The position numbers and the translations under genes were made by a program. This document shows, piece by piece, positions 46,778-56,441 of a stretch of 64,000 bases of DNA. The DNA lies in contig NZ_CP084265.1 in NCBI RefSeq assembly GCF_022879595.1, positions 1,984,001 through 2,048,000 on the forward strand, given 5' to 3'. The notes below the pieces were generated by a model, which saw only the letters and a program-made list of their open reading frames with translations, ran no database searches and was not told the origin of the DNA. This DNA comes from Caballeronia sp. Lep1P3. Its GTDB lineage: Bacteria; Pseudomonadota; Gammaproteobacteria; Burkholderiales; Burkholderiaceae. The stretch's first letter is position 1. The number at the start of each line of letters is the position of its first letter.

Positions 46778-48067
46778 ATGAAGTTACTCGTCGTCGGTTC
46801 CGGCGGTCGCGAACATGCGCTGGCATGGAAGCTCGCGCAGTCGCCGCGCGTGCAGATCGTCTACGTGGCGCCCGGCAACGGCGGCACCGCGCAGGACGAG
46901 CGCCTGCGCAACCTCGACATCACGGACCCGGCCGCGCTCGCCGATTTCGTCGAGAAAGAGCATGTCGCGCTGACGGTCGTCGGTCCGGAAGCGCCGCTCG
47001 CCGCGGGCATCGTCAATCTGTTCCGCTCGCGCGGCCTGAAGATTTTCGGGCCGACGAAGGAAGCCGCGCAGCTCGAAAGCTCCAAGGATTTCGCCAAGGC
47101 GTTCATGAAGCGCCACAAAATCCCGACCGCCGAATACGAGACCTTCACCGATGCCGCCGCCGCGCACGCCTACATCGACGCGAAAGGCGCGCCGATCGTC
47201 GTGAAAGCGGACGGACTTGCGGCCGGCAAGGGCGTGGTCGTCGCGATGAACGCCGAGGAAGCGCACGCCGCCGTCGATTCCATGCTCGCCGACAATCAGT
47301 TCGGCGATGCGGGCGCGCGTGTCGTCATCGAAGAATTCCTGAGCGGCGAGGAAGCCAGCTTCATCGTGATGGTGGACGGCAAGCATGTGCTGCCGCTCGC
47401 CTCCAGCCAGGACCACAAGCGGCTGCTGGACGGCGACAAGGGTCCGAACACGGGCGGCATGGGCGCGTATTCACCCGCGCCCATCGTCACGCCGCAACTG
47501 CACGCCCGCGTGATGCGCGAAATCATCCTGCCGACGGTGCGCGGCATGGAAAACGAAGGCATCCGTTATACCGGCTTTCTGTACGCCGGCCTGATGATCG
47601 ACGCGAACGGCAATCCGAAGACCCTCGAATTCAACTGCCGAATGGGCGATCCCGAAACGCAGCCGATCATGGCGCGTCTCAAGGGCGATTTCTCGAAAGT
47701 GGTGGAAATGGCCATCGACGGCAAGCTGGACGGTGCCGAACTGGACTGGGACCGCCGCACGGCGCTCGGCGTCGTGCTTGCTGCCTACAACTATCCGGAA
47801 ACCCCGCGCAAGGGCGACCGCATCAACGGCATTCCGGCCGAAACGGACAACGCCGTGACGTTCCATGCGGGCACGACGCTGGCTGACGGAAAACTGACGA
47901 CCTCGGGCGGACGCGTGCTGTGCGTCGTCGGCCTCGCGGATTCCGTGCGCGGCGCGCAATCCGTGGTCTACGATACAGTCAACCAGATTTCGTTCGACGG
48001 CATGCAGTATCGCCGGGACATCGGCTACCGGGCGGTGAACCGAAAGCAGGCCGACCGCCACGGCTGA
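46778..48067 (+). CDS. purD: Phosphoribosylamine-glycine ligase PurD
   Basis: PurD makes glycinamide ribonucleotide in de novo purine synthesis. The 429-residue protein has the ATP-grasp layout: N-domain KLLVVGSGGREHALAWKL, then FGPTKEAAQLESSKDFAKAF, KADGLAAGKGVVVA, DKGPNTGGMGAYSPAP and EFNCRMGDPETQP with the metal ligands. The C-terminal domain is complete and ends QADRHG. A terminator-like hairpin follows within 30 bp, so it is likely a separate transcript from hemF. Confidence 0.97.
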   Translation: MKLLVVGSGGREHALAWKLAQSPRVQIVYVAPGNGGTAQDERLRNLDITDPAALADFVEKEHVALTVVGPEAPLAAGIVNLFRSRGLKIFGPTKEAAQLESSKDFAKAFMKRHKIPTAEYETFTDAAAAHAYIDAKGAPIVVKADGLAAGKGVVVAMNAEEAHAAVDSMLADNQFGDAGARVVIEEFLSGEEASFIVMVDGKHVLPLASSQDHKRLLDGDKGPNTGGMGAYSPAPIVTPQLHARVMREIILPTVRGMENEGIRYTGFLYAGLMIDANGNPKTLEFNCRMGDPETQPIMARLKGDFSKVVEMAIDGKLDGAELDWDRRTALGVVLAAYNYPETPRKGDRINGIPAETDNAVTFHAGTTLADGKLTTSGGRVLCVVGLADSVRGAQSVVYDTVNQISFDGMQYRRDIGYRAVNRKQADRHG

Positions 48068-48094
48068 CGCGAAATGCGTCCCTTCCCCGATACC

Positions 48095-48128
48095 GCGCTG
48101 CCGGACTTCGTGTCCGGCAGCGCGCTTT
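48095..48128 (+). terminator. Probable purD terminator
   Basis: A perfect 12-bp stem (48095-48106 with 48112-48123) around a TTCGT loop is followed by GCTTTG. The stem is strong but the T tract is only three bases. It lies between the purD stop and the hemF start. Confidence 0.65.
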
Positions 48129-48178
48129 GAAAGAATCACGATCCCAAGCGCCGGACGGCCGGCGCGATATACCTGTCG

Positions 48179-49138
48179 ATGAGTGAACCGAACCGCAGCG
48201 CGGACAATGAGGCAGGAGAAGACGCATCCCGCGACATCGCGGCGGTGCGCGAGTATTTGGCCGGCCTGCAGACGCGCATCGCCGATGCGCTCGGCGCGTT
48301 CGACGGCACGCCCTTCGCTACCGACGCCTGGACCCGCGAGCCGGGCGCGCATCTGCGCGGCGGCGGCGTGACGCGCATCCTCGAAGGCGGCGGTTTCTTC
48401 GAGCGCGGCGGCATCGGCTTTTCGGACGTGGCGGGCGACGCGCTGCCGCCCTCGGCGAGCGCGGCGCGTCCGCAACTCGCGGGGCGCGGCTTCGAAGCGC
48501 TCGGCGTATCGCTCGTGATGCATCCGCGCAATCCGCATTGCCCGACCGTGCACATGAACGTGCGCATGCTGACGGCCATCAAGCCGGGCGAGGCGCCGGT
48601 TTTCTGGTTCGGCGGCGGCATGGACCTGACGCCCATCTACGGCTACGAAGAAGACGCGGCGCATTTCCATCGCGTATGCCGCGACGCGCTCGCACCGTTC
48701 GGCGCGGAGTTGTATCCGCGTTTCAAGACGTGGTGCGACGAGTACTTTTATTTAAAGCATCGAAACGAACAGCGCGGCATCGGCGGAATCTTCTTCGATG
48801 ACTTCTCGGAGCCGGGCTTCGAGCGCTCGTTCGCGATGATGCGCAGCGTCGGCGACGCGTTTCTGAAAGCGTATCTGCCGATCATGGAACGGCGGCGCGA
48901 CACGCCTTACACCGAGCGCGAGCGCGAGTTTCAGGCGTACCGGCGCGGGCGTTACGTCGAATTCAATCTCGTGTTCGATCGCGGGACGCACTTCGGATTG
49001 CAGAGCGGCGGGCGCACGGAATCGATTCTGATGTCGATGCCGCCCGGCGCGAACTGGCGCTACGACTGGCAACCGGAGCCCGGCACGCCCGAAGCGCGGC
49101 TGTACCGGGACTTTCTGGTGCGCCGGGAATGGCTGTGA
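48179..49138 (+). CDS. hemF: Oxygen-dependent coproporphyrinogen III oxidase
   Basis: HemF decarboxylates coproporphyrinogen III to protoporphyrinogen IX in haem synthesis, using O2. The 319-residue homodimer subunit shows the signature [17 protein letters not shown], then [41 protein letters not shown] and [15 protein letters not shown], plus [20 protein letters not shown] near the end. The first 20 residues are a polar extension. No strong ribosome-binding site is seen. It is the first gene of a dense run to rng. Confidence 0.97.
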   Translation: MSEPNRSADNEAGEDASRDIAAVREYLAGLQTRIADALGAFDGTPFATDAWTREPGAHLRGGGVTRILEGGGFFERGGIGFSDVAGDALPPSASAARPQLAGRGFEALGVSLVMHPRNPHCPTVHMNVRMLTAIKPGEAPVFWFGGGMDLTPIYGYEEDAAHFHRVCRDALAPFGAELYPRFKTWCDEYFYLKHRNEQRGIGGIFFDDFSEPGFERSFAMMRSVGDAFLKAYLPIMERRRDTPYTEREREFQAYRRGRYVEFNLVFDRGTHFGLQSGGRTESILMSMPPGANWRYDWQPEPGTPEARLYRDFLVRREWL

Positions 49139-49140
49139 CG

Positions 49141-49845
49141 ATGGGCACGACGCGCCCCGCCGCTGCCAGCGCGCCGCGCATGGCGTGCGAAAGGCGCATC
49201 GGCCTGCTCGGCGGCACGTTCGATCCGATTCACGACGGCCATCTCGCGCTTGCGCGGCGCTTCGCCGAACTGCTGCAACTGACCGAGCTGGTGCTGATGC
49301 CCGCCGGCCAGCCGTGGCAGAAAGCGGGCGTTTCGGAGCCGCATCACCGGCTCGCGATGACGCGGGCGGCGGCGAGATCGCTCGATTTTGGCGGCGCGAG
49401 CATCACCGTCGCCACCGATGAAATCGAGCGAAACGGTCCCACGTACACCGTCGATACGCTCGCACACTGGCGCGAGCGCGAAGGCGCAGAGGCTTCGCTG
49501 GCGCTGCTGATCGGCGCGGATCAGCTCGTGAAGCTCGATTCCTGGCATGACTGGAAGCGGCTCTTCGACTACGCGCATGTCTGTGTCGAGACGCGGCCCG
49601 GCTTCGATTTGCGCACGCTGCCCGACGAAGTCGGAAGGCAAGTCGCGGCACGGCGCGCGTCGGCGGACGTGCTGCGCGCAAGCACGCACGGGCACGTTCT
49701 GATCGACGAGACGCTTCTCATCGACGTATCCGCCACGGCGATCCGCGAGGAAGCCCGCACACCGCGAGGCGCAGGCCCTGCCCGCGCCCAGGTCCCAGCC
49801 GCCGTATGGGACTATATTGTTCAACATCACCTGTACCAACGGTAA
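49141..49845 (+). CDS. nadD: Nicotinate-nucleotide adenylyltransferase NadD
   Basis: NadD adenylates nicotinate mononucleotide on the way to NAD. The nucleotidyltransferase motif [20 protein letters not shown] (with HxGH) is near the N-terminus. [20 protein letters not shown] and [12 protein letters not shown] (ISxTxIR-like) follow. I chose the ATG two bases after the hemF stop, giving 234 residues; an in-frame ATG four codons earlier overlaps hemF and is equally open. The gene ends 2 bp before rsfS. Confidence 0.95.
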   Translation: MGTTRPAAASAPRMACERRIGLLGGTFDPIHDGHLALARRFAELLQLTELVLMPAGQPWQKAGVSEPHHRLAMTRAAARSLDFGGASITVATDEIERNGPTYTVDTLAHWREREGAEASLALLIGADQLVKLDSWHDWKRLFDYAHVCVETRPGFDLRTLPDEVGRQVAARRASADVLRASTHGHVLIDETLLIDVSATAIREEARTPRGAGPARAQVPAAVWDYIVQHHLYQR

Positions 49846-49847
49846 CT

Positions 49848-50300
49848 ATGGAACTTCAAAAGCTGCAACGCGCGATCATCGACGGTCTCGAAGACGTCAA
49901 GGCGCAAGACATCAAGGTGTTCAACACGAGCCACCTGACGTCGCTGTTCGACCGCGTGGTCGTGGCGAGCGGGACGTCGAACCGGCAGACCAAGGCGCTT
50001 GCCAACAGCGTGCGCGAAAAGGTCAAGGAAGCGGGTGGCGACATCATCAGCACGGAAGGCGAAGAGATCGGCGAGTGGGTGCTGGTCGATTGCGGCGACG
50101 CGGTCGTCCACATCCTGCAGCCGGCGCTGCGCCAGTACTACAACCTCGAAGAAGTCTGGGGCGACAAGCCCGTGCGCGTGAAGCTGCAAAAGCCGAACAT
50201 GTTCGGCGGCGCGCGCGTCACCGACGATGACGAGGACGAAGAAGACGCGGCGCCCGCCGTCAAACGCCCTGCCCGCAAGAGCGCGCGCAAAGAAGCGTAA
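49848..50300 (+). CDS. rsfS: Ribosomal silencing factor RsfS
   Basis: RsfS (Iojap/RsfA family) binds L14 on the large subunit and blocks joining during starvation. The domain is seen in DIKVFNTSHLTSLFDRVVVA, SNRQTKALANSVREKVKEAG and GEWVLVDCGDAVVHILQPAL followed by RQYYNLEEVWGD. At 150 residues it is longer than the E. coli protein (about 105). The surplus is an acidic DDDEDEEDAA stretch and a Lys/Arg/Ala tail. It is tightly packed, 2 bp after nadD and 3 bp before rlmH. Confidence 0.95.
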   Translation: MELQKLQRAIIDGLEDVKAQDIKVFNTSHLTSLFDRVVVASGTSNRQTKALANSVREKVKEAGGDIISTEGEEIGEWVLVDCGDAVVHILQPALRQYYNLEEVWGDKPVRVKLQKPNMFGGARVTDDDEDEEDAAPAVKRPARKSARKEA

Positions 50301-50303
50301 GCG

Positions 50304-50774
50304 GTGAAACTCGTCATCCTGGCCGTCGGACACAAGATGCCCGACTGGATCACGAATGGCTTCGACGAGTATGCGAAGCGCATGCCGCCCGAGCTGCGCA
50401 TCGAGCTCAAGGAAATCAAGCCGGAGCAACGCTCGTCCGGACGCAACGCCGAGAGCGTGATGAACGCCGAGCGGCAGCGGATCGAAGCGGCCTTGCCGAA
50501 GAACGCGCGTGTCGTCGCACTCGATGAACGCGGCCGCGACTGGACCACGATGCAACTGGCGAACGCCCTGCCCGACTGGCAGCAGGACGGACGCGACGTC
50601 GCGTTCGTGATCGGCGGCGCGGACGGGCTCGCGCCCGAAGTCAAGGCGCGCGCCGAAATCATGCTGCGCGTCTCCAGCCTCACGCTGCCTCATGGCATGG
50701 TCCGCGTACTGCTTGCCGAACAGCTTTACCGCGCGTGGAGCATCACGCAGAATCATCCCTACCATCGCGCGTGA
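50304..50774 (+). CDS. rlmH: 23S rRNA pseudouridine-1915 N3-methyltransferase RlmH
   Basis: RlmH is a SPOUT-class methyltransferase acting on pseudouridine 1915 of 23S rRNA in assembled ribosomes. The 156-residue protein is family sized. Knot-region motifs are clear: [40 protein letters not shown] and [20 protein letters not shown] with the conserved C-terminal NHPYHRA. It starts with GTG three bases after rsfS, the only sensible start before the opening [14 protein letters not shown]. Confidence 0.96.
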   Translation: MKLVILAVGHKMPDWITNGFDEYAKRMPPELRIELKEIKPEQRSSGRNAESVMNAERQRIEAALPKNARVVALDERGRDWTTMQLANALPDWQQDGRDVAFVIGGADGLAPEVKARAEIMLRVSSLTLPHGMVRVLLAEQLYRAWSITQNHPYHRA

Positions 50775-50829
50775 GCCTCCCGATAGTTGGACGTCGAAGG
50801 CCGCGCGCACTTCGAATCGCCACTATCCG

Positions 50830-51444
50830 ATGCGCTCTTATCCCTTCGTTTATCTCGCCTCGCAAAGCCCGCGCCGTCAGGAATTGCTTCGGCAACTCGG
50901 CGTCGAGTACGAACTCCTTCTGCCCCGCCCCGATGAAGACGCCGAAGCCCTCGAAGCCGAACTCGAAGGCGAAGCCGCCGATGCGTATGTCGTGCGCGTC
51001 TGCGCGCTGAAGGCGAAGGCCGCGCGCGAGCGGCTCGTCGCGGGCGGCCACGCGAGCGCGCCCATTCTCGTCGCCGATACGACCGTCACCATCGACGGAC
51101 TGATTCTCGGCAAGCCGCTGCACGAAGAAGACGCCGTCGCGATGCTCGAACGGCTCGCCGGGCGCGAGCATGAAGTGCTGACCGCGCTCGCCGTCGTCGA
51201 TGCGGACGGCACGCTGCTCGAAGTCGCGGTATCGCGTTCGACGGTGCGTTTCGCCGCCGTCGACCGTGCTGCGCTGCAACGCTATGCCGCGACCGGCGAA
51301 CCGCTCGGCAAGGCCGGCGCGTATGGCATTCAGGGCCGCGCGGCGGCGTTCGTCGAGCGAATCGAGGGGTCCTATTCGGGTATCATGGGTCTGCCCCTTT
51401 TCGAAACCGCAGCACTCTTGCGCGTGGCGCGCGCCGAATTCTAA
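50830..51444 (+). CDS. maf: Maf-family nucleoside triphosphate pyrophosphatase
   Basis: A 204-residue Maf/YhdE-type house-cleaning pyrophosphatase that hydrolyses non-canonical or pyrimidine NTPs. Signature features are [20 protein letters not shown] at the N-terminus, [16 protein letters not shown] with the catalytic Asp, [18 protein letters not shown] and [15 protein letters not shown]. The ATG fits the Maf N-terminus; the frame is open for 46 codons upstream into rlmH but with no Maf similarity there. rng starts 7 bp after it. Confidence 0.94.
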   Translation: MRSYPFVYLASQSPRRQELLRQLGVEYELLLPRPDEDAEALEAELEGEAADAYVVRVCALKAKAARERLVAGGHASAPILVADTTVTIDGLILGKPLHEEDAVAMLERLAGREHEVLTALAVVDADGTLLEVAVSRSTVRFAAVDRAALQRYAATGEPLGKAGAYGIQGRAAAFVERIEGSYSGIMGLPLFETAALLRVARAEF

Positions 51445-51451
51445 ACAGGCC

Positions 51452-52921
51452 ATGAACGAAGAAATCCTGATCAACGTCACACCGCAGGAAACCCGCGTCG
51501 CACTGGTTCAGCAAGGCGCCGTTCAGGAGCTTCACGTCGAGCGCACGCTGTCGCGCGGGCGCGTCGGCAACGTCTATCTCGGCCGCGTCGTGCGCGTGCT
51601 GCCGGGCATGCAGTCCGCGTTCATCGACATCGGTCTCGAACGCGCCGCGTTCCTTCATGTCGCCGATATCTGGCATCCGCGTATCGCGGGCGAGCCGCAT
51701 TCATCCACGCCGCATGTGCCGATCGAAAAGATCGTATTCGAAGGGCAAGCGTTGATGGTGCAGGTCGTGAAGGACCCGATCGGCACCAAGGGCGCGCGCC
51801 TGTCCACGCAGGTGAGCATCGCGGGACGCACGCTGGTTTATCTGCCGCAGGAGCCGCATATCGGCATCTCGCAGAAGATCGAGAGCGAAGCGGAGCGCGA
51901 GGCCGTGCGCGCGCGGCTCACGGCCGTGCTGCCCGTCGACGAGAAAGGCGGCTATATCGTGCGGACGATCGCGGAAGACGCGACGAGCGAGGAGCTTGCC
52001 GCCGACGTCGCCTATCTGCGCAAGACGTGGGCGACCATCGTGACGCAGGGGCAGCGCGTGCCGCCGACGACGCTGCTCTATCAGGACCTGAACCTCGCGC
52101 AACGCGTGCTGCGCGACTTCGTGAACGACGAAACCACGCGCATTCAGGTCGATTCGCGCGAGACGTATCAGATGCTCGCCGACTTCGCGGCGCAGTTCAC
52201 GCCCGCGGTTGCGTCGCGCGTGCATCACTACACCGGCGAGCGGCCGCTATTCGACCTCTACAACATCGAGGCGGAGATTCAGCGGGCGCTGTCGCGGCGC
52301 GTCGATCTCAAGTCGGGCGGCTATCTGATGATCGACCAGACCGAAGCGATGACGACCATCGACGTGAACACGGGCGGCTACGTCGGTGCGCGCAATTTCG
52401 ACGACACCATCTTCAAGACCAACCTCGAAGCGGCGCATACCATCGCGCGGCAATTGCGGCTGCGCAATCTCGGCGGGATCATCATCATCGATTTCATCGA
52501 CATGGAGAATGTCGAGCATCGCGATCAGGTGCTGGGCGAGCTGAAGAAGGCGTTGTCGCGGGACCGCACGCGCGTGACCGTCAACGGTTTCTCGCAGCTT
52601 GGACTCGTCGAGATGACGCGCAAGCGCACGCGCGAATCGCTCGCGCATGTGCTGTGCGAGCCGTGCCCGACGTGTCAGGGCAAAGGCCAGGTGAAGACGC
52701 CGCGCACGGTCTGCTACGACGTGCTGCGAGAAATCATGCGCGAATCGCGGCAGTTCAATCCGCGCGAGTTTCGCGTGGTGGCGTCGCAGCAGGTCATCGA
52801 TCTGTTTCTCGAAGAAGAGTCGCAGCATCTAGCGATGCTGATGGATTTCATCGGAAAACCGGTTTCGCTGCAGGTGGAATCGAATCTGAGTCAGGAGCAG
52901 TACGACATCGTGTTGATGTGA
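51452..52921 (+). CDS. rng: Ribonuclease G
   Basis: RNase G matures the 5' end of 16S rRNA and trims some mRNAs. The 489-residue length is typical. The S1 domain reads GNVYLGRVVRVLPGMQSAFI then DIGLERAAFLH. The RNase E/G core includes TTIDVNTGGYVGARNFDDTI, GGIIIIDFIDMENVEHRDQV with the catalytic aspartates, and the zinc-link CEPCPTCQGKGQVKTPRTV. It is the last gene of the run starting with hemF and converges with the waaL-like gene 18 bp away. Confidence 0.97.
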   Translation: MNEEILINVTPQETRVALVQQGAVQELHVERTLSRGRVGNVYLGRVVRVLPGMQSAFIDIGLERAAFLHVADIWHPRIAGEPHSSTPHVPIEKIVFEGQALMVQVVKDPIGTKGARLSTQVSIAGRTLVYLPQEPHIGISQKIESEAEREAVRARLTAVLPVDEKGGYIVRTIAEDATSEELAADVAYLRKTWATIVTQGQRVPPTTLLYQDLNLAQRVLRDFVNDETTRIQVDSRETYQMLADFAAQFTPAVASRVHHYTGERPLFDLYNIEAEIQRALSRRVDLKSGGYLMIDQTEAMTTIDVNTGGYVGARNFDDTIFKTNLEAAHTIARQLRLRNLGGIIIIDFIDMENVEHRDQVLGELKKALSRDRTRVTVNGFSQLGLVEMTRKRTRESLAHVLCEPCPTCQGKGQVKTPRTVCYDVLREIMRESRQFNPREFRVVASQQVIDLFLEEESQHLAMLMDFIGKPVSLQVESNLSQEQYDIVLM

Positions 52922-52939
52922 GGACCGCTGCTCGCGTTC

Positions 52940-54220
52940 TCACCGCACCGTCTCGCGCCTGGGCGCCGCGCCGATCAGTATGCCGATCAGGAACACGAAC
53001 AAATTCCCCTCGGTGAAGTTGAGCAGCATCGAATTCGCGAGGCACCCGAGCACGAACGCAAAGAGATAGCCGTTCGCGATGCCCCGCTCCGGTTCCGCGA
53101 GACGCCCGCACTCCTTGCCCACGGCGAGCAGGAACCCTACGAAGATCGCCACGCCGATCAGCCCGAGCTGCACGCCCATCAGGAAGAACTCGTTGTGCGG
53201 ATTGCTCGCCATCGCGGCGCGCGCGCCGGTTTCCACGCTCGCGATTCGCTCGAACTCCCGGCGCACGCTTCCGACGCCATAGCCCGCGATCGGACGATGC
53301 GCGATCAGTTCGGCACTGCGTCGATAGAACTCGAGCCGCACGCCCATCGACGTCCGCTTGTTCTGCGTCTCGAACTGGTTGATTTCCTGCGTCGTTTCAG
53401 CGAGGCGCGTGTCCTTGGCATACATTGCGAAGCCGATCACGCACGCGCACGCGGCCAGCGCGCCGATGCCGGCGATCCAGCGCATGCGCCTGTCGTAGCG
53501 GCGAAAGCGCGCTGCCTGCATGACGAGATAAATGGCGATATACGCAATCGCGACGACCTGCCCCGTGCGCCCCTGCAGCACGAAGAGCACGTTCACCATC
53601 GCGAGCAGCGCGACGAGATAGAGCGCGCCGCTCGCGCCCGCGTGCTTCGTCGTCCTCGCGAGCGAGAACGACAGGCACACGAGGAACGCCATCATCAGGC
53701 CGCCGGAAATGTGGTCCTTGAAAACCCAGGGCCGCTTCACGGGATCGGTGCCGTGCATCGGACCTACCGCCGTCCAGCCGAGATAGTTCGTGTAGGTCAG
53801 AAGCATCGTCAGCAGAAGCGACGCGAAGAGGCCCCACACGGCCGCCTTCGCCCAGAACGCGGCGCGATCGTCGGCGAAGACGAGAAAGAGCAGCGGCACG
53901 AACAGGAGCTTGCGGTACTTCATCAGGAAGTCGGACGCCTCGCCGACTCCCGCCGAGCTGTACGCGATGCTCAACGCCAATGCGACGAAGAGCACGAGCG
54001 CCGCGAATCCGCCAGGCGATCGCGCGACGAGCGTGCGCGCGCGCCGCCAGACTTCGGGCGACGCGATCGCGAGCACCGCGAACACCGTCGAGCCGATATT
54101 CACGCCCGCAGTGGAAGTCGGCACGAGCCAGAGCGTGACGACGGCAAACCACCTTGCCAGAACCAACTGGTACGACTCCGTACCGGACCGGCCTAGCCGG
54201 GAAATTCCGTTGACGTGCAT
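52940..54220 (-). CDS. O-antigen ligase (WaaL-like) membrane protein
   Basis: A 426-residue protein with about ten to twelve hydrophobic helices and one larger periplasmic loop (about residues 255-340) of the Wzy_C/O-antigen-ligase type. That loop carries RRSAELIAHRPIAGYGVGSV and SNPHNEFFLMGVQLGLIGVA with the conserved NPHNE histidine. Such proteins transfer O-antigen from undecaprenyl diphosphate to lipid A-core. It is the last gene of the leftward run from msbA, 59 bp after the glycosyltransferase. O-antigen polymerase activity cannot be excluded by sequence. Confidence 0.85.
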   Translation of the reverse strand: MHVNGISRLGRSGTESYQLVLARWFAVVTLWLVPTSTAGVNIGSTVFAVLAIASPEVWRRARTLVARSPGGFAALVLFVALALSIAYSSAGVGEASDFLMKYRKLLFVPLLFLVFADDRAAFWAKAAVWGLFASLLLTMLLTYTNYLGWTAVGPMHGTDPVKRPWVFKDHISGGLMMAFLVCLSFSLARTTKHAGASGALYLVALLAMVNVLFVLQGRTGQVVAIAYIAIYLVMQAARFRRYDRRMRWIAGIGALAACACVIGFAMYAKDTRLAETTQEINQFETQNKRTSMGVRLEFYRRSAELIAHRPIAGYGVGSVRREFERIASVETGARAAMASNPHNEFFLMGVQLGLIGVAIFVGFLLAVGKECGRLAEPERGIANGYLFAFVLGCLANSMLLNFTEGNLFVFLIGILIGAAPRRETVR

Positions 54221-54279
54221 TATGTTCCGCTACCCCGTTTTTACTTCGGCGCAATAAAGTGCCGCCTTGAATGCTTGTA

Positions 54280-55317
54280 TCACACGCCGCGCAGGAAAAA
54301 GTCGGCGCGGCGTCGCAGCGCTTCGTCCGAATACATGGCTTCCACCGTGCGGCGCGCCTGCTTTCCGGTCGACTCGCGCAGCGCGGGATCGGCGATGAGC
54401 GCGTCGACGAGCCGGCGCGCTTCGTCGGTCGTATCGAAGAGAAAGCCGTTCTCGCCGTGCCGGATCCAGTCCGCGTAACCGCCGCGACGATGACACACCA
54501 CCGGCAGCGCGCACGCCATCGCTTCGAGCACCACGCGCCCGAAGGTTTCGACATGCGCGCCGGTCCGATAATAAAAGACATCGAGCGTGTGAAGAAAGTC
54601 GACGGCGGGCACGGCGCCTTCGCGAAGAATCTCGATGTTCGATGCCGCGTCCAGCGCGCCCGCCGACGCCGCGCGCAAGCTCGTCGCGCCCTGCAGACGG
54701 ATGCTCGCGCCCGCGTCCGCCCAAGCGCGGTAAAGCGCGACGTCTTCGGGATCGTGCTTGTCGGCCGTATCGCGGCTCAGACGGCCGATTACCGGCCGCG
54801 CGTTCGCCACGTTCGCCACGTTGGGCACATTCGCCGCGCGCGTCTGCGGCAGCGGCGCGAACTGCGCGATGTCGATGGGCGACGGCTGCACTTCGCCCTC
54901 CACGCCCACGAGCTTTTTCTGAAACTCGGAGATGAAGACGTACTCGGTGCGCGGCCATCGAAGCAACGCAGGATGCGTCGCGGTCAGCGCGAGAATCTTC
55001 GGGTGAAAGGTGTTGAAGACGTAAATCAGGCGCTCGGGACGGCGGGCGACATACGGCCACAGCTTGTTTCGCCAGTGCGAGCCGACGAACACGAACGTGC
55101 CGCCATCCGGACGATGCCCCGCACTCATGCCGATGCGCCGGATCGAGTGACGACGCGCGAGTTCTTCCGAACAGCGCGACGAAGGCGACCACGGCGTGAG
55201 CGTGCTGCGATCTTTGAGCAGACGCGCGAGATGCAGCGCTTCCTGCTCGCTGCCGCCGTTCTCGTTCATGAATCCGTTGATGATGTGAATGACTGGCTTG
55301 TTCACTGGACTCGGCAT
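54280..55317 (-). CDS. GT-B glycosyltransferase, probably LPS core
   Basis: A 345-residue GT4/GT1-type transferase with two Rossmann-like halves. The N-terminus reads IHIINGFMNENGGSEQEALH, with a glycine-rich loop. The C-terminal half has the EX7E-type donor site in VETFGRVVLEAMACALPVVC followed by GGYADWIRHGENGFLF. A small NVPNVANVANA repeat is seen near the interdomain linker. The frame stays open 51 codons upstream, but I start at MPSPVN, where homology-like sequence begins. It lies between waaC and the waaL-like gene, so it probably adds a core sugar; which one is unknown. Confidence 0.85.
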   Translation of the reverse strand: MPSPVNKPVIHIINGFMNENGGSEQEALHLARLLKDRSTLTPWSPSSRCSEELARRHSIRRIGMSAGHRPDGGTFVFVGSHWRNKLWPYVARRPERLIYVFNTFHPKILALTATHPALLRWPRTEYVFISEFQKKLVGVEGEVQPSPIDIAQFAPLPQTRAANVPNVANVANARPVIGRLSRDTADKHDPEDVALYRAWADAGASIRLQGATSLRAASAGALDAASNIEILREGAVPAVDFLHTLDVFYYRTGAHVETFGRVVLEAMACALPVVCHRRGGYADWIRHGENGFLFDTTDEARRLVDALIADPALRESTGKQARRTVEAMYSDEALRRRADFFLRGV

Positions 55318-55402
55318 CCCGGCTAGCAGACGAAAAAAGCGAAGGGACGCGCGACGGTCGCGTCGAAATGGCGCTTCGGCTTGAACATGACGCGAGCGGC
55401 CT

Positions 55403-56371
55403 TCAAGCGCGCCGGTCCAGCGAATCGATAGCCGCGAGAACCTGATCGACGGACGGCGGATGACCGTCATCGCCGGTCGAGACGGACAGGCCGGGAATGT
55501 CGATGCCGAAATGCGGCCGCGATGTCGCGGTGAAGATCATCACGGTCGGGCGGCGCAGTTCGCTCGCGAGATGCACGAGGCCCGTGTCCATTCCGACGAC
55601 GAGCGCGGCCATCGCGATGTGCTGCGCGATTTCCACGATCGAGAGCTTCGGCAGCACGCGCGCGCCGGGCACTCCGGCTGCGATCGCTTCGGCGTCGATC
55701 CGCTCGGCTTCCGATCCCCACGGCAGAAGCGGCGTCATGCCACGTTCGGCGAGCGTCTTTGCGACCGCGATCCAGTGGTTCGCCGGCCATTTCTTCTCGG
55801 GCTTCGATGTCGCGTGGAAGAGGAGCGCATAGGGCATGTCCGCTGCCGCGTCGAGCGGCTTCGCGGGCTTCGGAATGGCGAAAACGCTGGCCGGCGCGGC
55901 TTCGATGGAATAGCCGAGCGTGTCGGCAAGCGTGCGGCGCATGCCTTGCCAGGCGTTGTCGTCATGGCGCGGCGCGAATCGATGCGTATAGGCAAAAGCG
56001 GCGCCGCGCTCGCCGAGATTGACCCTCGAATAGCCGAAGCGGCGCCGCGAGCGCGCGATGAAAGAGATGATCGCGCTCTTGTAGACGCCGTGCAGATCGA
56101 AGATCGCGTCGTAGCGCTCGCGCCGCAGATCGAGAATCGACGACCAGATCGCCTTCAGATCGGCCAGATTGCGCGCCTTCTTGAAGCGTCGCAGCGGCGC
56201 GCACAGCACGCGCGCGACGCCGGGATTCCAGCGCGGGATGTCCGCGAAGTTCTCGTCGACCGCCCAGTCCACCTGAACGCCCGGAAACGCGCGATGCAGG
56301 TCGCCGACCACGGCCTGCGCCTGGATGACATCGCCCAACGAACTGACCTTGACTATCAGGACTCGCTTCAT
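55403..56371 (-). CDS. waaC: LPS heptosyltransferase I WaaC
   Basis: WaaC adds the first L-glycero-D-manno-heptose to Kdo of the LPS inner core. The 322-residue GT9 protein has MKRVLIVKVSSLGDVIQAQA at the N-terminus with the acceptor Asp, FHATSKPEKKWPANHWIAVA for the ADP-heptose-binding region, and GMDTGLVHLASELRRPTVMI near the C-terminus. It lies 70 bp after msbA in the leftward run, so core assembly and flipping genes are together. Confidence 0.93.
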   Translation of the reverse strand: MKRVLIVKVSSLGDVIQAQAVVGDLHRAFPGVQVDWAVDENFADIPRWNPGVARVLCAPLRRFKKARNLADLKAIWSSILDLRRERYDAIFDLHGVYKSAIISFIARSRRRFGYSRVNLGERGAAFAYTHRFAPRHDDNAWQGMRRTLADTLGYSIEAAPASVFAIPKPAKPLDAAADMPYALLFHATSKPEKKWPANHWIAVAKTLAERGMTPLLPWGSEAERIDAEAIAAGVPGARVLPKLSIVEIAQHIAMAALVVGMDTGLVHLASELRRPTVMIFTATSRPHFGIDIPGLSVSTGDDGHPPSVDQVLAAIDSLDRRA

Positions 56372-56441
56372 TCTTCGACCGTTTGCAGGTTGGGGCCGCC
56401 CCTCGAGCGGGCGGAGTCTCGAACGACGACGCGAGGCGGAT